Source: Anaerobaca lacustris
Lineage (GTDB): Bacteria > Planctomycetota > Phycisphaerae > Sedimentisphaerales > Anaerobacaceae
Direction of reading: 5' to 3'
Length of the DNA: 44,831 bases
Assembly (NCBI RefSeq): GCF_030012215.1
Contig: NZ_JASCXX010000034.1
Location: 1 to 44,831 of the forward strand
Shown here: positions 15,305-23,636 of the stretch, in pieces
How positions within the stretch are numbered: position 1 is the first letter of the stretch
Layout of the letters: the number at the start of each line of letters is the position of its first letter
The notes under the pieces: generated by a model
What the model was told of the DNA's origin: nothing
The model's input: the letters and a program-made list of their open reading frames with translations, nothing else
The model's database searches: none
Position numbers and translations under genes: made by a program

Positions 15305-16231
15305 ATGGCTGAGGTGGTGGCAGGGCGCGCGGGGACGTGGGCCGTCTGGTTGCGGGCGGTGCGGGCGTTCTCCTTTCCGGCGTCGATCGTGCCGGTCGTC
15401 GTCGGTACGGCGATGGCGGCCCGTTCGGATGGTGCGGTCGCCTGGTGGCTGGTGCCGTTCGTGGCGGTCGCGTCGGTGCTGATGCACGCCGGGACGAACC
15501 TCATCAACGACTTCTTCGACTACCTCAAGGGCGTGGACACCGACTACTCTTACGGCGGCAGCCGGGTCCTCGTCGAAGGGCTGCTGTCGCCTCGGCAGGC
15601 CTTTGTCGGAGCGCTGGCGATGTTCGGCGCGTCGTGCGGCATCGGGCTGCTGTTCATCGCGGTACGCGGCTGGCCCATCTTCGCGCTGGGCGTAATCGGC
15701 CTGCTCGCCGGGTTCTTCTACACGGCCCGGCCCGTCGGGTACAAATACTTCGCGCTGGGCGATGCCCTCGTGTTCATCCTGATGGGCCCGCTGATGGTCA
15801 TCGGCTCCTACTTCGTCCTGACCGGCTCGTACGATCACGCGGTCCTGATCGCCAGTCTGCCCGTCGGCTGTCTCGTCGCCGCCATCCTGGCCGCCAACAA
15901 CATGCGTGACATCCAGCACGACCGCGACGCCCAGGTGCGCACCGTCGCCAGCCTGCTGGGCCACGACCGCGCACGGCTGGAGTACTACGGTCTGGTCGGC
16001 GGGGCCTACGTCGCCGTGCTCGGGATGATCGCCGGTGGGCTCGTCGGCGCGTGGGGTCTGCTGATCCTCGTTACCGTGCCGCTGGCGGTCCGGAACGCTC
16101 GGCGGGTGGCTCGCAGTGAGGCGGAGCGACCCGAAACCATCGCGACGCTCGATGTGCAGACCGCACAGTTGCATCTGGCGTTCGGGCTGCTCTTTGCCCT
16201 GTCGATTCTGCTCGGCGCGGTGTTCCAATGA
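15305..16231 (+). CDS. menA: 1,4-dihydroxy-2-naphthoate prenyltransferase-like (UbiA family)
   Basis: A 308-residue UbiA-superfamily membrane enzyme with about eight helices. The first Asp-rich motif is NDFFDYLKGVDTD (68-80) and the second is NNMRDIQHDRDAQVRTVASL, both typical of MenA, which bind Mg-diphosphate of the polyprenyl donor. MenA attaches the isoprenoid tail to 1,4-dihydroxy-2-naphthoate in menaquinone synthesis at the inner membrane. GGAG 6 bases upstream supports ATG 15305. No other men genes are nearby. Another UbiA-type aromatic prenyltransferase is the alternative. Its stop overlaps the CPBP protease start (ATGA). Confidence 0.9.
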   Translation: MAEVVAGRAGTWAVWLRAVRAFSFPASIVPVVVGTAMAARSDGAVAWWLVPFVAVASVLMHAGTNLINDFFDYLKGVDTDYSYGGSRVLVEGLLSPRQAFVGALAMFGASCGIGLLFIAVRGWPIFALGVIGLLAGFFYTARPVGYKYFALGDALVFILMGPLMVIGSYFVLTGSYDHAVLIASLPVGCLVAAILAANNMRDIQHDRDAQVRTVASLLGHDRARLEYYGLVGGAYVAVLGMIAGGLVGAWGLLILVTVPLAVRNARRVARSEAERPETIATLDVQTAQLHLAFGLLFALSILLGAVFQ

Positions 16232-16845
16232 GGCTGGTCTGGGTTCTCAGTGCGGCCGCCGCCGGGCTGTGGTTCGTGATGTTCTCACCCTGGACACGGG
16301 ATGTGGTGCCGTTTTGGCCGGCGATGGCGTTCTCTTCCGGCGTATTGGCGTTGGCGGGCCTGTGGCTCAGCCGCGACGCGCTGGGCGAGGTCTTTGCCTT
16401 TCGCTGCTGGCACGTCTCGGTGGGTGTGGTCTCGGCGCTGGTGCTCTATCTGATGTTCTTTGTCGGCCACAAGATCGCCGCGGCAATCCTGCCGTTCGCC
16501 TCCGATCAGGTCGCTCTGGTCTATCGCACGCGGAGCCAGGCGGAGCTGTGGCTGATTGCGGTGCTGCTGTTCGCCTGGGTCGGCCCGGCCGAGGAGATTT
16601 TCTGGCGCGGCTACGTCCAGCGGCGATGCGGGCATCGCTTCAGCCCGCTCGCCGGCCTGGTCGTGACCGCCGCGATCTACACGCTCGTGCACATCTGGTC
16701 GTTCAACTTCATGCTGCTGGCGGCGGCGGCCCTGTGCGGCCTGTTCTGGGGTGCGATGTTCGCCCTGTCCCGCTCCGTCTGGCCCGCCCTCATCAGCCAC
16801 GCCCTCTGGGACGTCCTGATCTTCGTCCTCCTGCCGGTCGCCTGA
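16228..16845 (+). CDS. CPBP-family intramembrane metalloprotease
   Basis: A 205-residue membrane protein. GPAEEIFWRGYVQRR (about 115-129) is the EExxxR motif, followed by a LVHIWSFN histidine motif and a third motif SHALWD near the C-terminus. These make up the glutamate-activated protease site of the Abi/CPBP (Rce1-like) family. About six helices. In bacteria such proteins serve in prenyl-protein-like processing, bacteriocin immunity or maturation; the substrate here is unknown. Overlap with the prenyltransferase gene suggests co-expression. Confidence 0.9.
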   Translation: MRLVWVLSAAAAGLWFVMFSPWTRDVVPFWPAMAFSSGVLALAGLWLSRDALGEVFAFRCWHVSVGVVSALVLYLMFFVGHKIAAAILPFASDQVALVYRTRSQAELWLIAVLLFAWVGPAEEIFWRGYVQRRCGHRFSPLAGLVVTAAIYTLVHIWSFNFMLLAAAALCGLFWGAMFALSRSVWPALISHALWDVLIFVLLPVA

Positions 16846-16879
16846 TGAAGGTCAGCCGAGCGACCTTTCGGAAAACCAC

Positions 16880-16915
16880 TTGACGGCGGCATGGGCCAGG
16901 GCTATACTTTGTATA
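16880..16915 (+). promoter_or_regulatory. mazEF promoter with overlapping operator candidate
   Basis: TTGACG (16880-16885) and TATACT (16903-16908) with a 17-base spacer make the best sigma-70-like promoter in the window. The -10 is part of the inverted repeat TATAC-TTT-GTATA (16903-16915), a natural site for MazE or the MazEF complex to repress its own operon. Confidence 0.65.
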
Positions 16916-16933
16916 TCCATTGGAGGATCCATT

Positions 16934-17182
16934 ATGGTCGCCAAAGTGCAGAAATGGGGCAACAGCCAGGGGTTGCGGCTGAGCAGGCAACTGCTGGAGG
17001 ATGCGAAGATCGCTGTGGGCGATCCGGTGGATGTCGCCGTTCACGACGGCGTGATCGTGGTGGCTCCTTTGAAACGCCGGCGCGGCAAGCACAGTCTGCG
17101 CGATCTGGTCGGGCGCATCCCCGAAGGGCACGAGGCCCAGGAACTCGGCTGGGGCGGCCCGGCCGGCAGAGAGGTCTGGTAA
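16934..17182 (+). CDS. mazE: MazE-type antitoxin (AbrB/SpoVT fold)
   Basis: An 82-residue antitoxin. Residues 3-45 (AKVQKWGNSQGLRLSRQLLE, then VGDPVDVAVHDGVIVVAP) form the swapped-hairpin AbrB DNA-binding domain. The acidic and polar C-terminus (RIPEGHEAQELGWGG) is the toxin-binding tail. GGAGGA is placed 6 bases before ATG 16934, and the good promoter ends just upstream. Its stop codon directly abuts the mazF start. Confidence 0.93.
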   Translation: MVAKVQKWGNSQGLRLSRQLLEDAKIAVGDPVDVAVHDGVIVVAPLKRRRGKHSLRDLVGRIPEGHEAQELGWGGPAGREVW

Positions 17183-17518
17183 ATGCCTGCGTACGTTCCG
17201 CGCCGAGGCGATTTCATCGCATTGACCTTCGACCCGCAATCGGGCCACGAGCAGAAGGGCCGCCGGCCTGCGCTGGTCATCAGCCATGATCTCTTCAACA
17301 AGCATACCGGCCTGGCCATCGTATGCCCCATCACCAGCACGGATCGCGGCTTTCCGTTCCACGTGCCCATCGGCCAATGCGGCAAAGTGACCGGTTTCGT
17401 GATGACCGAGCAGATCAAGTCTATCGACTTCCGGGCCCGCAGCGCCAGGCGCATCGCCAAGGCCCCGGCGGCCATCCTCGACGAAGTCCTCTCCATCCTC
17501 GACGCCTGCCTCTATTGA
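17183..17518 (+). CDS. mazF: MazF-type endoribonuclease toxin
   Basis: A 111-residue PemK/MazF toxin. It shows YVPRRGDFIALTFDP, QKGRRPALVISHDLFN and the later VCPITSTDR and VMTEQIKSIDFRAR strands of the family. MazF cuts single-stranded mRNA at short sequences when MazE is lost. Length and motifs look complete, so it is probably active. It follows mazE with no gap. Confidence 0.95.
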   Translation: MPAYVPRRGDFIALTFDPQSGHEQKGRRPALVISHDLFNKHTGLAIVCPITSTDRGFPFHVPIGQCGKVTGFVMTEQIKSIDFRARSARRIAKAPAAILDEVLSILDACLY

Positions 17519-17684
17519 GCAAGGCGCCAAGCCTGGGATCTGACGGCGGGACGCGATAGGCTTGCGGACCCTTTGGTCTGCATTTGCAGCTTGCCTTTGT
17601 GGTCTGCACGTGTCAGAATAGGTTGTTCGACAAGAGTTCAGACGCTGAGCATCTCACTGGATTGGGAAGTGACGGTTATCCAAG

Positions 17685-17921
17685 ATGCCAGACCTACCAG
17701 AGAATGTTCGCGAGTTCATCGTACGAGACCTGATCTACATCATTGGCGGTGGGATGGTCATCGGGAGCTTCCTGTATCGCTTTGATCGATTGCCTGGCCA
17801 AGACACCCCGGTCGCCTTCTATGTCTTTGGCGCTGGTATTGCGTACGTTGTGGGCAACGCCTTGCAGGAGTTCTTCTGCATCATTGGGTTGGTTGATATA
17901 TGGGGTGTGGATGAGCGATAG
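17685..17921 (+). CDS. Small membrane protein, unknown
   Basis: A 78-residue protein with two hydrophobic segments (LIYIIGGGMVIGSFLYRF, VAFYVFGAGIAYVVGNAL) and polar ends. No family is recognised. There is no strong ribosome site at ATG 17685. Its end overlaps the SUI1 gene start by 11 bases, so the two are probably translated in series. Confidence 0.62.
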   Translation: MPDLPENVREFIVRDLIYIIGGGMVIGSFLYRFDRLPGQDTPVAFYVFGAGIAYVVGNALQEFFCIIGLVDIWGVDER

Positions 17922-18270
17922 AGCAGGGATTGTGTATTCGACGGCGCAGGGGCGGATGTGTCCGGCGTGCGGTGAGCCGGTGGCCCGGTGCGTTTGTCGG
18001 CAGCGGCAGGCCGGCGAGGTCCCGGAAGGCGACGGGATCGTGCGCGTCAGCCGCGAGACGAAGGGCCGCAAGGGCAAGGGCGTGACGCTGATTGCCGGCG
18101 TGCCCGTCGATGAGAACAGGCTGCGCAGTCTGGCCAAGGACCTCAAACGCAAATGCGGCGCAGGCGGGACCGTCAAGGACCGCATCATCGAGATCCAGGG
18201 CGACCACCGCGACCTGCTCGTCGAGGAACTGACCAAACAAGGTTACACCGTCAAGCGGGTGGGTGGATGA
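17911..18270 (+). CDS. yciH: SUI1/YciH-family translation initiation factor
   Basis: A 119-residue protein. The C-terminal 80 residues (GIVRVSRETKGRKGKGVTLI, LAKDLKRKCGAGGTVKD, IIEIQGDHRDLLVEEL, GYTVKRVGG) are the eIF1/SUI1 fold, nearly in step with E. coli YciH. The N-terminus adds a CPACGEPVARCVC cluster (about 17-29) able to bind zinc, absent from the E. coli protein. Family members help select initiator tRNA and start codons; the bacterial role is not settled. The start sits inside the end of the upstream gene, and the next gene overlaps by four bases. Confidence 0.93.
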   Translation: MSDRAGIVYSTAQGRMCPACGEPVARCVCRQRQAGEVPEGDGIVRVSRETKGRKGKGVTLIAGVPVDENRLRSLAKDLKRKCGAGGTVKDRIIEIQGDHRDLLVEELTKQGYTVKRVGG

Positions 18271-18950
18271 AGACGCTGAGCGATATCCCATTTGAGTTGG
18301 ACCTGGTCTCCATCGCGAAGACGGTGCATGTCGAGCCCGACTCGCCCGATGGCCGGACGCTGGCCGAGCTGATTGAAACAGCCCGGCGAATGGCTCGGCC
18401 GAAGGCGCTGTATACCGAGGCGTTCATCGACGCCAAGGGCGCCGAGACGGTGACGGTCGATGGGATCACGTTTACCAGCCGGATGCTCCGGGCGAACCTC
18501 GAACCCATCGAGCGGGTCTTCCCCTTCATCGCTACCTGCGGGCACGAGATGGACACGGCCGACCTGCCGGCGGGCGATTTCCTCGTCGAGTTCTGGTGGG
18601 ATGCCATCAAAGCTGTCCTGCTCGGCACCGCGATCCGGCACCTCAACGAGCATCTGAAACATCGCTACGCGTTGGGCAGGACCGCCTCGATGAGCCCCGG
18701 CTCGGGCGACGTCGACGTCTGGCCCATCGAGCAGCAGGCCGAGCTGTTCGCGCTGCTCGGCGACGTGAAAGGGCAGATCGGCGTCGAGCTGACCGAGTCG
18801 TTCCTGATGAAGCCCAACAAGACCGTATCGGGCATCTGCTTTGCGACCGAGGTGGACTTCCACAGTTGTCAGGTCTGCCGCCGCAAGGACTGTCCCTCGC
18901 GTGGCGCCCCCTTCGACCCGCACCTCTGGGACCAGCACCAGCACGGCTGA
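18267..18950 (+). CDS. Methionine synthase activation-domain protein
   Basis: A 227-residue stand-alone protein resembling the reactivation domain of B12-dependent methionine synthase (MetH). Characteristic stretches are SMSPGSGDVDVWPIEQQAEL (S-adenosylmethionine-site region), LTESFLMKPNKTVSGICFA and a terminal CQVCRRKDC cluster. In full MetH this domain binds SAM to remethylate oxidised cobalamin. Free-standing forms are found in anaerobes with split MetH or corrinoid methyltransferase systems. It starts in an ATGA overlap with the SUI1 gene. No other met genes are close. Confidence 0.85.
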   Translation: MKTLSDIPFELDLVSIAKTVHVEPDSPDGRTLAELIETARRMARPKALYTEAFIDAKGAETVTVDGITFTSRMLRANLEPIERVFPFIATCGHEMDTADLPAGDFLVEFWWDAIKAVLLGTAIRHLNEHLKHRYALGRTASMSPGSGDVDVWPIEQQAELFALLGDVKGQIGVELTESFLMKPNKTVSGICFATEVDFHSCQVCRRKDCPSRGAPFDPHLWDQHQHG

Positions 18951-19107
18951 TCTTCCGACCTGCGACTGCTGGAATGACCGATGCCCTGAGCTCGGACAGA
19001 CACACGCATCGCTCGTCTTGCGGAATGGTCTTGCGTTCGTAGTGAATGGGGACCACAATAGAGGTGTTCGGGCCAAGTGATTCAGCTCTTTTGATCGAGG
19101 TAAACGC

Positions 19108-20796
19108 ATGAGAATTCTATACTTCATAGGGCTGGTTCTTCTCGTGGTGACACAACCGTTGACGGCGTATGACCGGGTGACCGGCAAGCCTTTTGCCAGC
19201 CGGTCGCGGGTGATTGCCCAGCATGGAATGGCCGCGACGAGCCAGCCTCTGGCGACGCAGGTCGCGATCGACGTCCTCAAGCAGGGGGGCAGCGCCGTCG
19301 ATGCCGCCATCGCCGCCAATGCCGTGCTGGGGTTGGTCGAGCCGACCGGCTGCGGGATTGGAGGCGATCTGTACGCCATCGTCTGGGACGCAGAAACGCA
19401 GAAGCTCCACGGACTCAACGCCAGTGGGCGCTCGCCGTATTCGCTGACGCTGGCTCATTTCCAGGACCGCGGGCTCGAATACGTCCCGCCGCGAGGGGCG
19501 CTGCCGGTGACGGTGCCCGGTTGCGTCGACGGCTGGTTCGAGCTGCATGGCCGGTTCGGCAGGCTGCCGATGAAGGCGGTCCTCGCGCCGGCGATTGCGT
19601 ATGCCCGCCACGGGTTCCCGGTCTCCGACCTGATCGCGAATGACTGGCAGCGCAGCGTGCCGATCCTCGAAGAATACGAGGGGTTCAAAGAGACCTTCGC
19701 CCCCGCCCCGAAGGCGGGAGAGGTGTTCAAGAACCCCAGGCTCGCCCACACGCTCGAGCAGATCGCCGAGCGGGGCCGGGACGCGTTTTACAGAGGCGAT
19801 ATCGCCCGGACCATCGACGCCTTCATGAAGCGGGTGGGGGGCTTCCTGTCGTATCGGGACCTGGCGGACCATACCTCGGAATGGATCGATCCCGTCTCGA
19901 CGGACTACCGAGGCTACACGGTATGGGAACTGCCTCCCAACGGGCAGGGGATCGCCGCCCTCCAGATGCTGAACATCCTCGAAGGCTATGATATCCAGGG
20001 CATGGGGTTCGGCAGCCGGGAGTACATGCACTGTTTCATCGAGGCCAAGAAGCTCGTCTTCGAGGATCGCGCCAAGTTCTACGCGGACCTGGCGTTCAAC
20101 GACATCCCCGTCGAGCGCCTGATCTCCAAGGCGTACGCCGCGCAGAGGCGAAAGCTCATCGACCCCGACCGGGCCGCCCGTCGCTACGACGCCGGCAATC
20201 CCGCTCTCAACGAGGGCGACACGATCTACCTGACCGTCGCCGACGGCCAGGGCAACCTGGTTTCGCTGATCCAGAGCAACTATCTCGGCATGGGTTCCGG
20301 CCTGGCCCCCGACGGCTTGGGCTTCATCCTTCAGGATCGCGGCGCACTGTTCTCGCTCGAGGAAGGTCAGTTCAACACCTACGCCCCTCACAAGCGGCCG
20401 TTCCACACGATCATCCCCGCCTTCATCACCAAAGACGGCGAGCCCTTTCTGAGCTTCGGCGTGATGGGCGGGGCGGCCCAGCCCCAGATGCACGTCCAGA
20501 TCGTGGTCAACCTCGTCGATTTCGGCATGGACGTGCAGGAAGCGGGCGATGCCCCTCGCATCCTGCACCTTGGGTCCTCGCAGCCGACCGGCCAGACGAT
20601 GATCGACGGTGGCACGGTGCACCTGGAGACCGGGTTCGACTACGAGGTCGTCCGTGCGTTGGCGCGAGCGGGACATCGGATTCAGGTGAACGTCGGAGAT
20701 TTCGGCGGATACCAGGCGATTCGCTACGACCGCCGCAATCAGGTATATTACGGCGCATCCGAATCCCGCAAGGACGGGCATGCGGCCGGCTATTGA
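19108..20796 (+). CDS. ggt: Gamma-glutamyltransferase
   Basis: A 562-residue enzyme with an N-terminal signal peptide (MRILYFIGLVLLVVTQPLTA), so it is exported. It shows MAATSQPLATQVAIDVLKQG, GCGIGGDLYAIVWD, and the autocleavage site NEGDTIYLTVAD, where T372 would become the N-terminal nucleophile of the small subunit. PFHTIIPAFI and SFGVMGGAAQPQMHVQI follow, as in the family. It splits glutathione and other gamma-glutamyl amides or transfers the glutamyl group. Length fits. GAGGTAAACGC precedes the start. The HTH-EIIA gene begins 38 bases downstream. Confidence 0.95.
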   Translation: MRILYFIGLVLLVVTQPLTAYDRVTGKPFASRSRVIAQHGMAATSQPLATQVAIDVLKQGGSAVDAAIAANAVLGLVEPTGCGIGGDLYAIVWDAETQKLHGLNASGRSPYSLTLAHFQDRGLEYVPPRGALPVTVPGCVDGWFELHGRFGRLPMKAVLAPAIAYARHGFPVSDLIANDWQRSVPILEEYEGFKETFAPAPKAGEVFKNPRLAHTLEQIAERGRDAFYRGDIARTIDAFMKRVGGFLSYRDLADHTSEWIDPVSTDYRGYTVWELPPNGQGIAALQMLNILEGYDIQGMGFGSREYMHCFIEAKKLVFEDRAKFYADLAFNDIPVERLISKAYAAQRRKLIDPDRAARRYDAGNPALNEGDTIYLTVADGQGNLVSLIQSNYLGMGSGLAPDGLGFILQDRGALFSLEEGQFNTYAPHKRPFHTIIPAFITKDGEPFLSFGVMGGAAQPQMHVQIVVNLVDFGMDVQEAGDAPRILHLGSSQPTGQTMIDGGTVHLETGFDYEVVRALARAGHRIQVNVGDFGGYQAIRYDRRNQVYYGASESRKDGHAAGY

Positions 20797-20834
20797 GGCC
20801 CGGCCGCCCGTGGGTGTAAAATGAGAAGGGACCT

Positions 20835-21554
20835 ATGCCCTATCGCAGCATGACGGTCAAGGAGCTGGCGCGGATGCTGGGCGCCGACGCCCGCCGGCTC
20901 GAACGCATGGCCCAGCGCGGAGAGATTCCCTGCCAGAAGGTCGGCGGCGAGCTGCGTTTCAACCGGGCCGAGATCACCGAATGGCTCCAGCAGAACATGG
21001 GCTCGATGACGGGCAACCACCTGGCGGAAGTCGACGCGGGCATGACGGCCGAGCGGCAGAAGCCGCAGAGCGAGGCACTCGTGCGCCCGCTGTTGCGGCC
21101 GGAGGCGGTGACGGCCCAACTGAACTCGCGCGGCAAGAACAGCCTGCTGCGCGAGCTGGTGGCCCTGGCCGGCCGGACCGGTCTGGTCTACGACGACCAG
21201 GCCCTGCTCGAAGCGCTGATGGCCCGCGAGGAGATGTGCAGCACGGCCATCGACGGCGGCATCGCGATCCCGCACCCGCGCCGGCCGCTGCCGTATGAGA
21301 TCGCCGATTCGGTGCTCGTGGTGGCCAAGGCCGGCGGGGGCGTCGTCTTCGGGGCGCCCGACGGCAAGCTGACCGACCTGTTTTTCCTGACAGCCTCGCA
21401 GGACGACGTGCACCACCTGCATATCCTCGCCCGGCTCTGTCGCATGTTCCACGACGACGGCTGGGTCGAGCGCCTGCGCGCGTGCCAGATGAGCGACGAG
21501 ATGATCGACCTGTTGATCGAGCGCGAGGCAGAAGTGATCGCACAGTCGGCGTGA
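20835..21554 (+). CDS. Excisionase-type HTH fused to PTS EIIA (PtsN-like)
   Basis: A 239-residue fusion. Residues 5-52 (MTVKELARMLGADARRLERM, QRGEIPCQKVGGELRFNRAE, EWLQ) are a MerR/excisionase-like DNA-binding domain. Residues about 85-235 are a PTS EIIA type-2 domain with the phosphate-accepting histidine H147 in GIAIPHPRRP and GVVFGAPDGKLTDLFFL downstream. PtsN-type domains report nitrogen or carbon state by phosphorylation. Joined to a DNA-binding domain, it may be a phospho-controlled regulator. No EI, HPr or EIIBC gene is in the window. AGAAGGGA gives the ribosome site. Confidence 0.9.
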   Translation: MPYRSMTVKELARMLGADARRLERMAQRGEIPCQKVGGELRFNRAEITEWLQQNMGSMTGNHLAEVDAGMTAERQKPQSEALVRPLLRPEAVTAQLNSRGKNSLLRELVALAGRTGLVYDDQALLEALMAREEMCSTAIDGGIAIPHPRRPLPYEIADSVLVVAKAGGGVVFGAPDGKLTDLFFLTASQDDVHHLHILARLCRMFHDDGWVERLRACQMSDEMIDLLIEREAEVIAQSA

Positions 21555-21771
21555 CTTCGTCCGAGAAAAACGCCAGCGAGGCCCGCTGGGCAGCGGAGCA
21601 GGGCGATGCGGGCCCGTGTGTTGCGCGGGCGGACGCCGAACGGCAGAGCAAGGTTGACAGCGGGATTGCAAACTTGGCGGCCGGGCCATAGAATCAACGG
21701 CGCGGAAACCGGATCGATCGGGGCCCGTTGGACGGAATTTCGGTTGTTGTGTTCGTTTGTTGGGGATGACC

Positions 21772-22152
21772 ATGAGGAACCGTCGCACACGTCACTATCT
21801 CGCTGCTGCCTTGGGCGTTTCGATTCTGCTCGGCATGGTGGCCGGGTGCATGATCGATTTGACCAAAGGACGGGACTTCGGCGAGCCTCCGGTCTGTCAG
21901 GTGCACGCCCGCGTGATGCGCAAGGAGAAGGTCCCGTTGATCTCCGGCTACGATCTCTACGGCGGCGACTGGGCCCAGGCCGAGCGGGAGCAGTTCCCTC
22001 ATTCCGACAGTCCGCGTCGTTGGGATGGTGACCTGGCGGTCCACGGCGAACACGGCCTGGCGTACGTCTGTCCCGGCTGCAACGAGGCGCGCAATCGCTG
22101 GCTCATCCAGAACCGCCCCGGCGTCGCCCGCGCCAAGGGCCTGATCGACTGA
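21772..22152 (+). CDS. Predicted lipoprotein with CxxC motif
   Basis: A 126-residue protein. MRNRRTRHYLAAALGVSILL then GMVAGC is a lipoprotein signal with Cys at about 26, so it is probably lipid-anchored. The mature part has VCQVHARVM and AYVCPGCNEARNRWL, which may form a metal or disulfide site. ATG 21772 has GGGG 6 bases upstream; ATG 21766 or TTG 21757 are alternatives. The family is not recognised. Confidence 0.78.
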   Translation: MRNRRTRHYLAAALGVSILLGMVAGCMIDLTKGRDFGEPPVCQVHARVMRKEKVPLISGYDLYGGDWAQAEREQFPHSDSPRRWDGDLAVHGEHGLAYVCPGCNEARNRWLIQNRPGVARAKGLID

Positions 22153-22181
22153 GCTGCGCCACGCCGCCGGGGCGATGCGAT

Positions 22182-23432
22182 TCAATCGGGCAGGACAATG
22201 CCGGTTGGAGGATTGGCCGCGGCGGGGCGGGTGAACGATTCGCCGTAGGCGGTGAAGCCGGGCACGAAGCCGCCGTGCGAGAGGAAGAACCAGCCGTCTT
22301 CGAGTCCCATGAATCGGTCGTGCCGGTCGGCCTTGCCCGTCGGATCGTGACTGAACCGCGCGGTCGTCAGTTCGATCCACCGGCCCTCAGCCGTGCGAAT
22401 CCACTGGTTGCCGTAGCGGGCCTTGCGCAGCAGGTGGCCATTGGCGCCGCCGAAGTTCTCGCTGAAGCTGTAGAGCCCGCGCATGTAGCCGCCTTCCTTC
22501 GGCGCTCGCCAACTGGAGATCAGCATCCAGCGCTTGTTGTCCGGATGGAACCAGTAGCCCGAATAGACTGTGTGCGTCTCGTCGGTCGGCTCGGCAGTGA
22601 CGAGGAACCGCTGCCTCTCGCCCGTCTTCCACATGTACTTCAGATGGCTGTGTCCGCCGGTGCCCTCGTTGCCGAAGTCGCCCGCGTAGACGCCCTCGCC
22701 CTTGCCCATCAGCGTGACGCGGTTCTCGTCGGCGACCTTGTCGCGGTCGATGGCCTCGTCGCCGCTGTCCCAGACGCTGAAGATGATCCGCCGCTCGGTC
22801 GGGCTGTTGACCTGCATGCCAAAGTACCCACGATGCCAGCCGCAGGCCATGTAGTACGTCCAGATTGGCTCGGCCACACCGATCATCTCGCAGTAGAACG
22901 CCGCTACCTTCACGTCCTTCTCGACCGGATAGACCAGGTGCACCGAGGCGGCGTTGCGCCGGCTCTTGAGATTGAAGTGCGCCTCGTGCGCCGCCGGCCC
23001 GTCGAGGACCAACGCCTCGATGTCGCCGGCCGGCTCGCCCGGCGCGTTCAGCGATTCGAGCGTGAAACGCTGATAGCCCGCCTCGGCGACCTCGAACGAG
23101 CCGAATGGAACGGTGACAGGTTCTTCTCCGCCGCCCGTTGCCGTCACCTCGCGCGACCGACCCGCGACGGTCAGACGTAGCTTCGACGTTGCGCCCTGCC
23201 CCAGGCGCATCGTCACGGCGCCGTCGAGCGTGCCCGGCGTCTTGATCTGCCCGAACCACAGAACCTTCACCGCCGGATCGGTCCATCGCGTGACGCCGGA
23301 ACGTTCCGAGACGCGCGCCCCGCGCATGTCCGGCTCGAGATAGGCCGTGTACCCCGGGACCCGCATCGCGCCGACCGCCGGCCCGGCCAGCACCGCCAGC
23401 ACTATAACGAGCAAATAACTCTTCTTTCTCAT
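22182..23432 (-). CDS. Secreted DUF3472-type protein (with DUF5077-like N-terminus)
   Basis: A 416-residue exported protein; MRKKSYLLVIVLAVLAGPAVGA is a clear signal peptide. Residues about 30-150 are a beta-rich carbohydrate-binding-like domain (TRWTDPAVKVLWFGQIKTPG). The rest carries AASVHLVYPVEKDVKVAAFY, YYMACGWHRGYFGMQVN, IIFSVWDSGD and DPTGKADRHDRFMGLEDGWF, matching my recollection of the DUF5077-DUF3472 architecture common in planctomycetes and Bacteroidetes. The biochemical role is unknown and probably polysaccharide-related. The start at 23432 is supported by GTGAGGTGTGCG. Confidence 0.85.
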   Translation of the reverse strand: MRKKSYLLVIVLAVLAGPAVGAMRVPGYTAYLEPDMRGARVSERSGVTRWTDPAVKVLWFGQIKTPGTLDGAVTMRLGQGATSKLRLTVAGRSREVTATGGGEEPVTVPFGSFEVAEAGYQRFTLESLNAPGEPAGDIEALVLDGPAAHEAHFNLKSRRNAASVHLVYPVEKDVKVAAFYCEMIGVAEPIWTYYMACGWHRGYFGMQVNSPTERRIIFSVWDSGDEAIDRDKVADENRVTLMGKGEGVYAGDFGNEGTGGHSHLKYMWKTGERQRFLVTAEPTDETHTVYSGYWFHPDNKRWMLISSWRAPKEGGYMRGLYSFSENFGGANGHLLRKARYGNQWIRTAEGRWIELTTARFSHDPTGKADRHDRFMGLEDGWFFLSHGGFVPGFTAYGESFTRPAAANPPTGIVLPD

Positions 23433-23517
23433 CGCACACCTCACAAAATCGTGCCTCCGCCACCGCGCCACCCCATTCTACCGCCGGCCCATCCATCCTT
23501 CAACCCGCCACCCGTAG

Positions 23518-23537
23518 GGGCGATGCATGCATCGCCC
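23518..23537. repeat. REP-like perfect palindrome
   Basis: GGGCGATGCATGCATCGCCC, a 20-base palindrome preceded by GTAG, lies in the divergent gap between the DUF3472 gene and the gene at 23637. It is one symmetric change from the copies at 15170 and 40815. Confidence 0.85.
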
Positions 23538-23636
23538 TTGCCCGCGAATGTGGATTGTCTTGACGCGATGGGCGTGCTGCGGTATCAGGGGGACGGACTC
23601 AATGGTTTGAATCGACGCTGTGAAAGGGGCAAGGCG

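Noticed and set aside
19117-20781. 554-residue antisense frame to gamma-glutamyltransferase
   Set aside because: A common result of high GC. Its composition is His/Arg/Asp-rich, and the plus-strand gene has a signal peptide and all family motifs.
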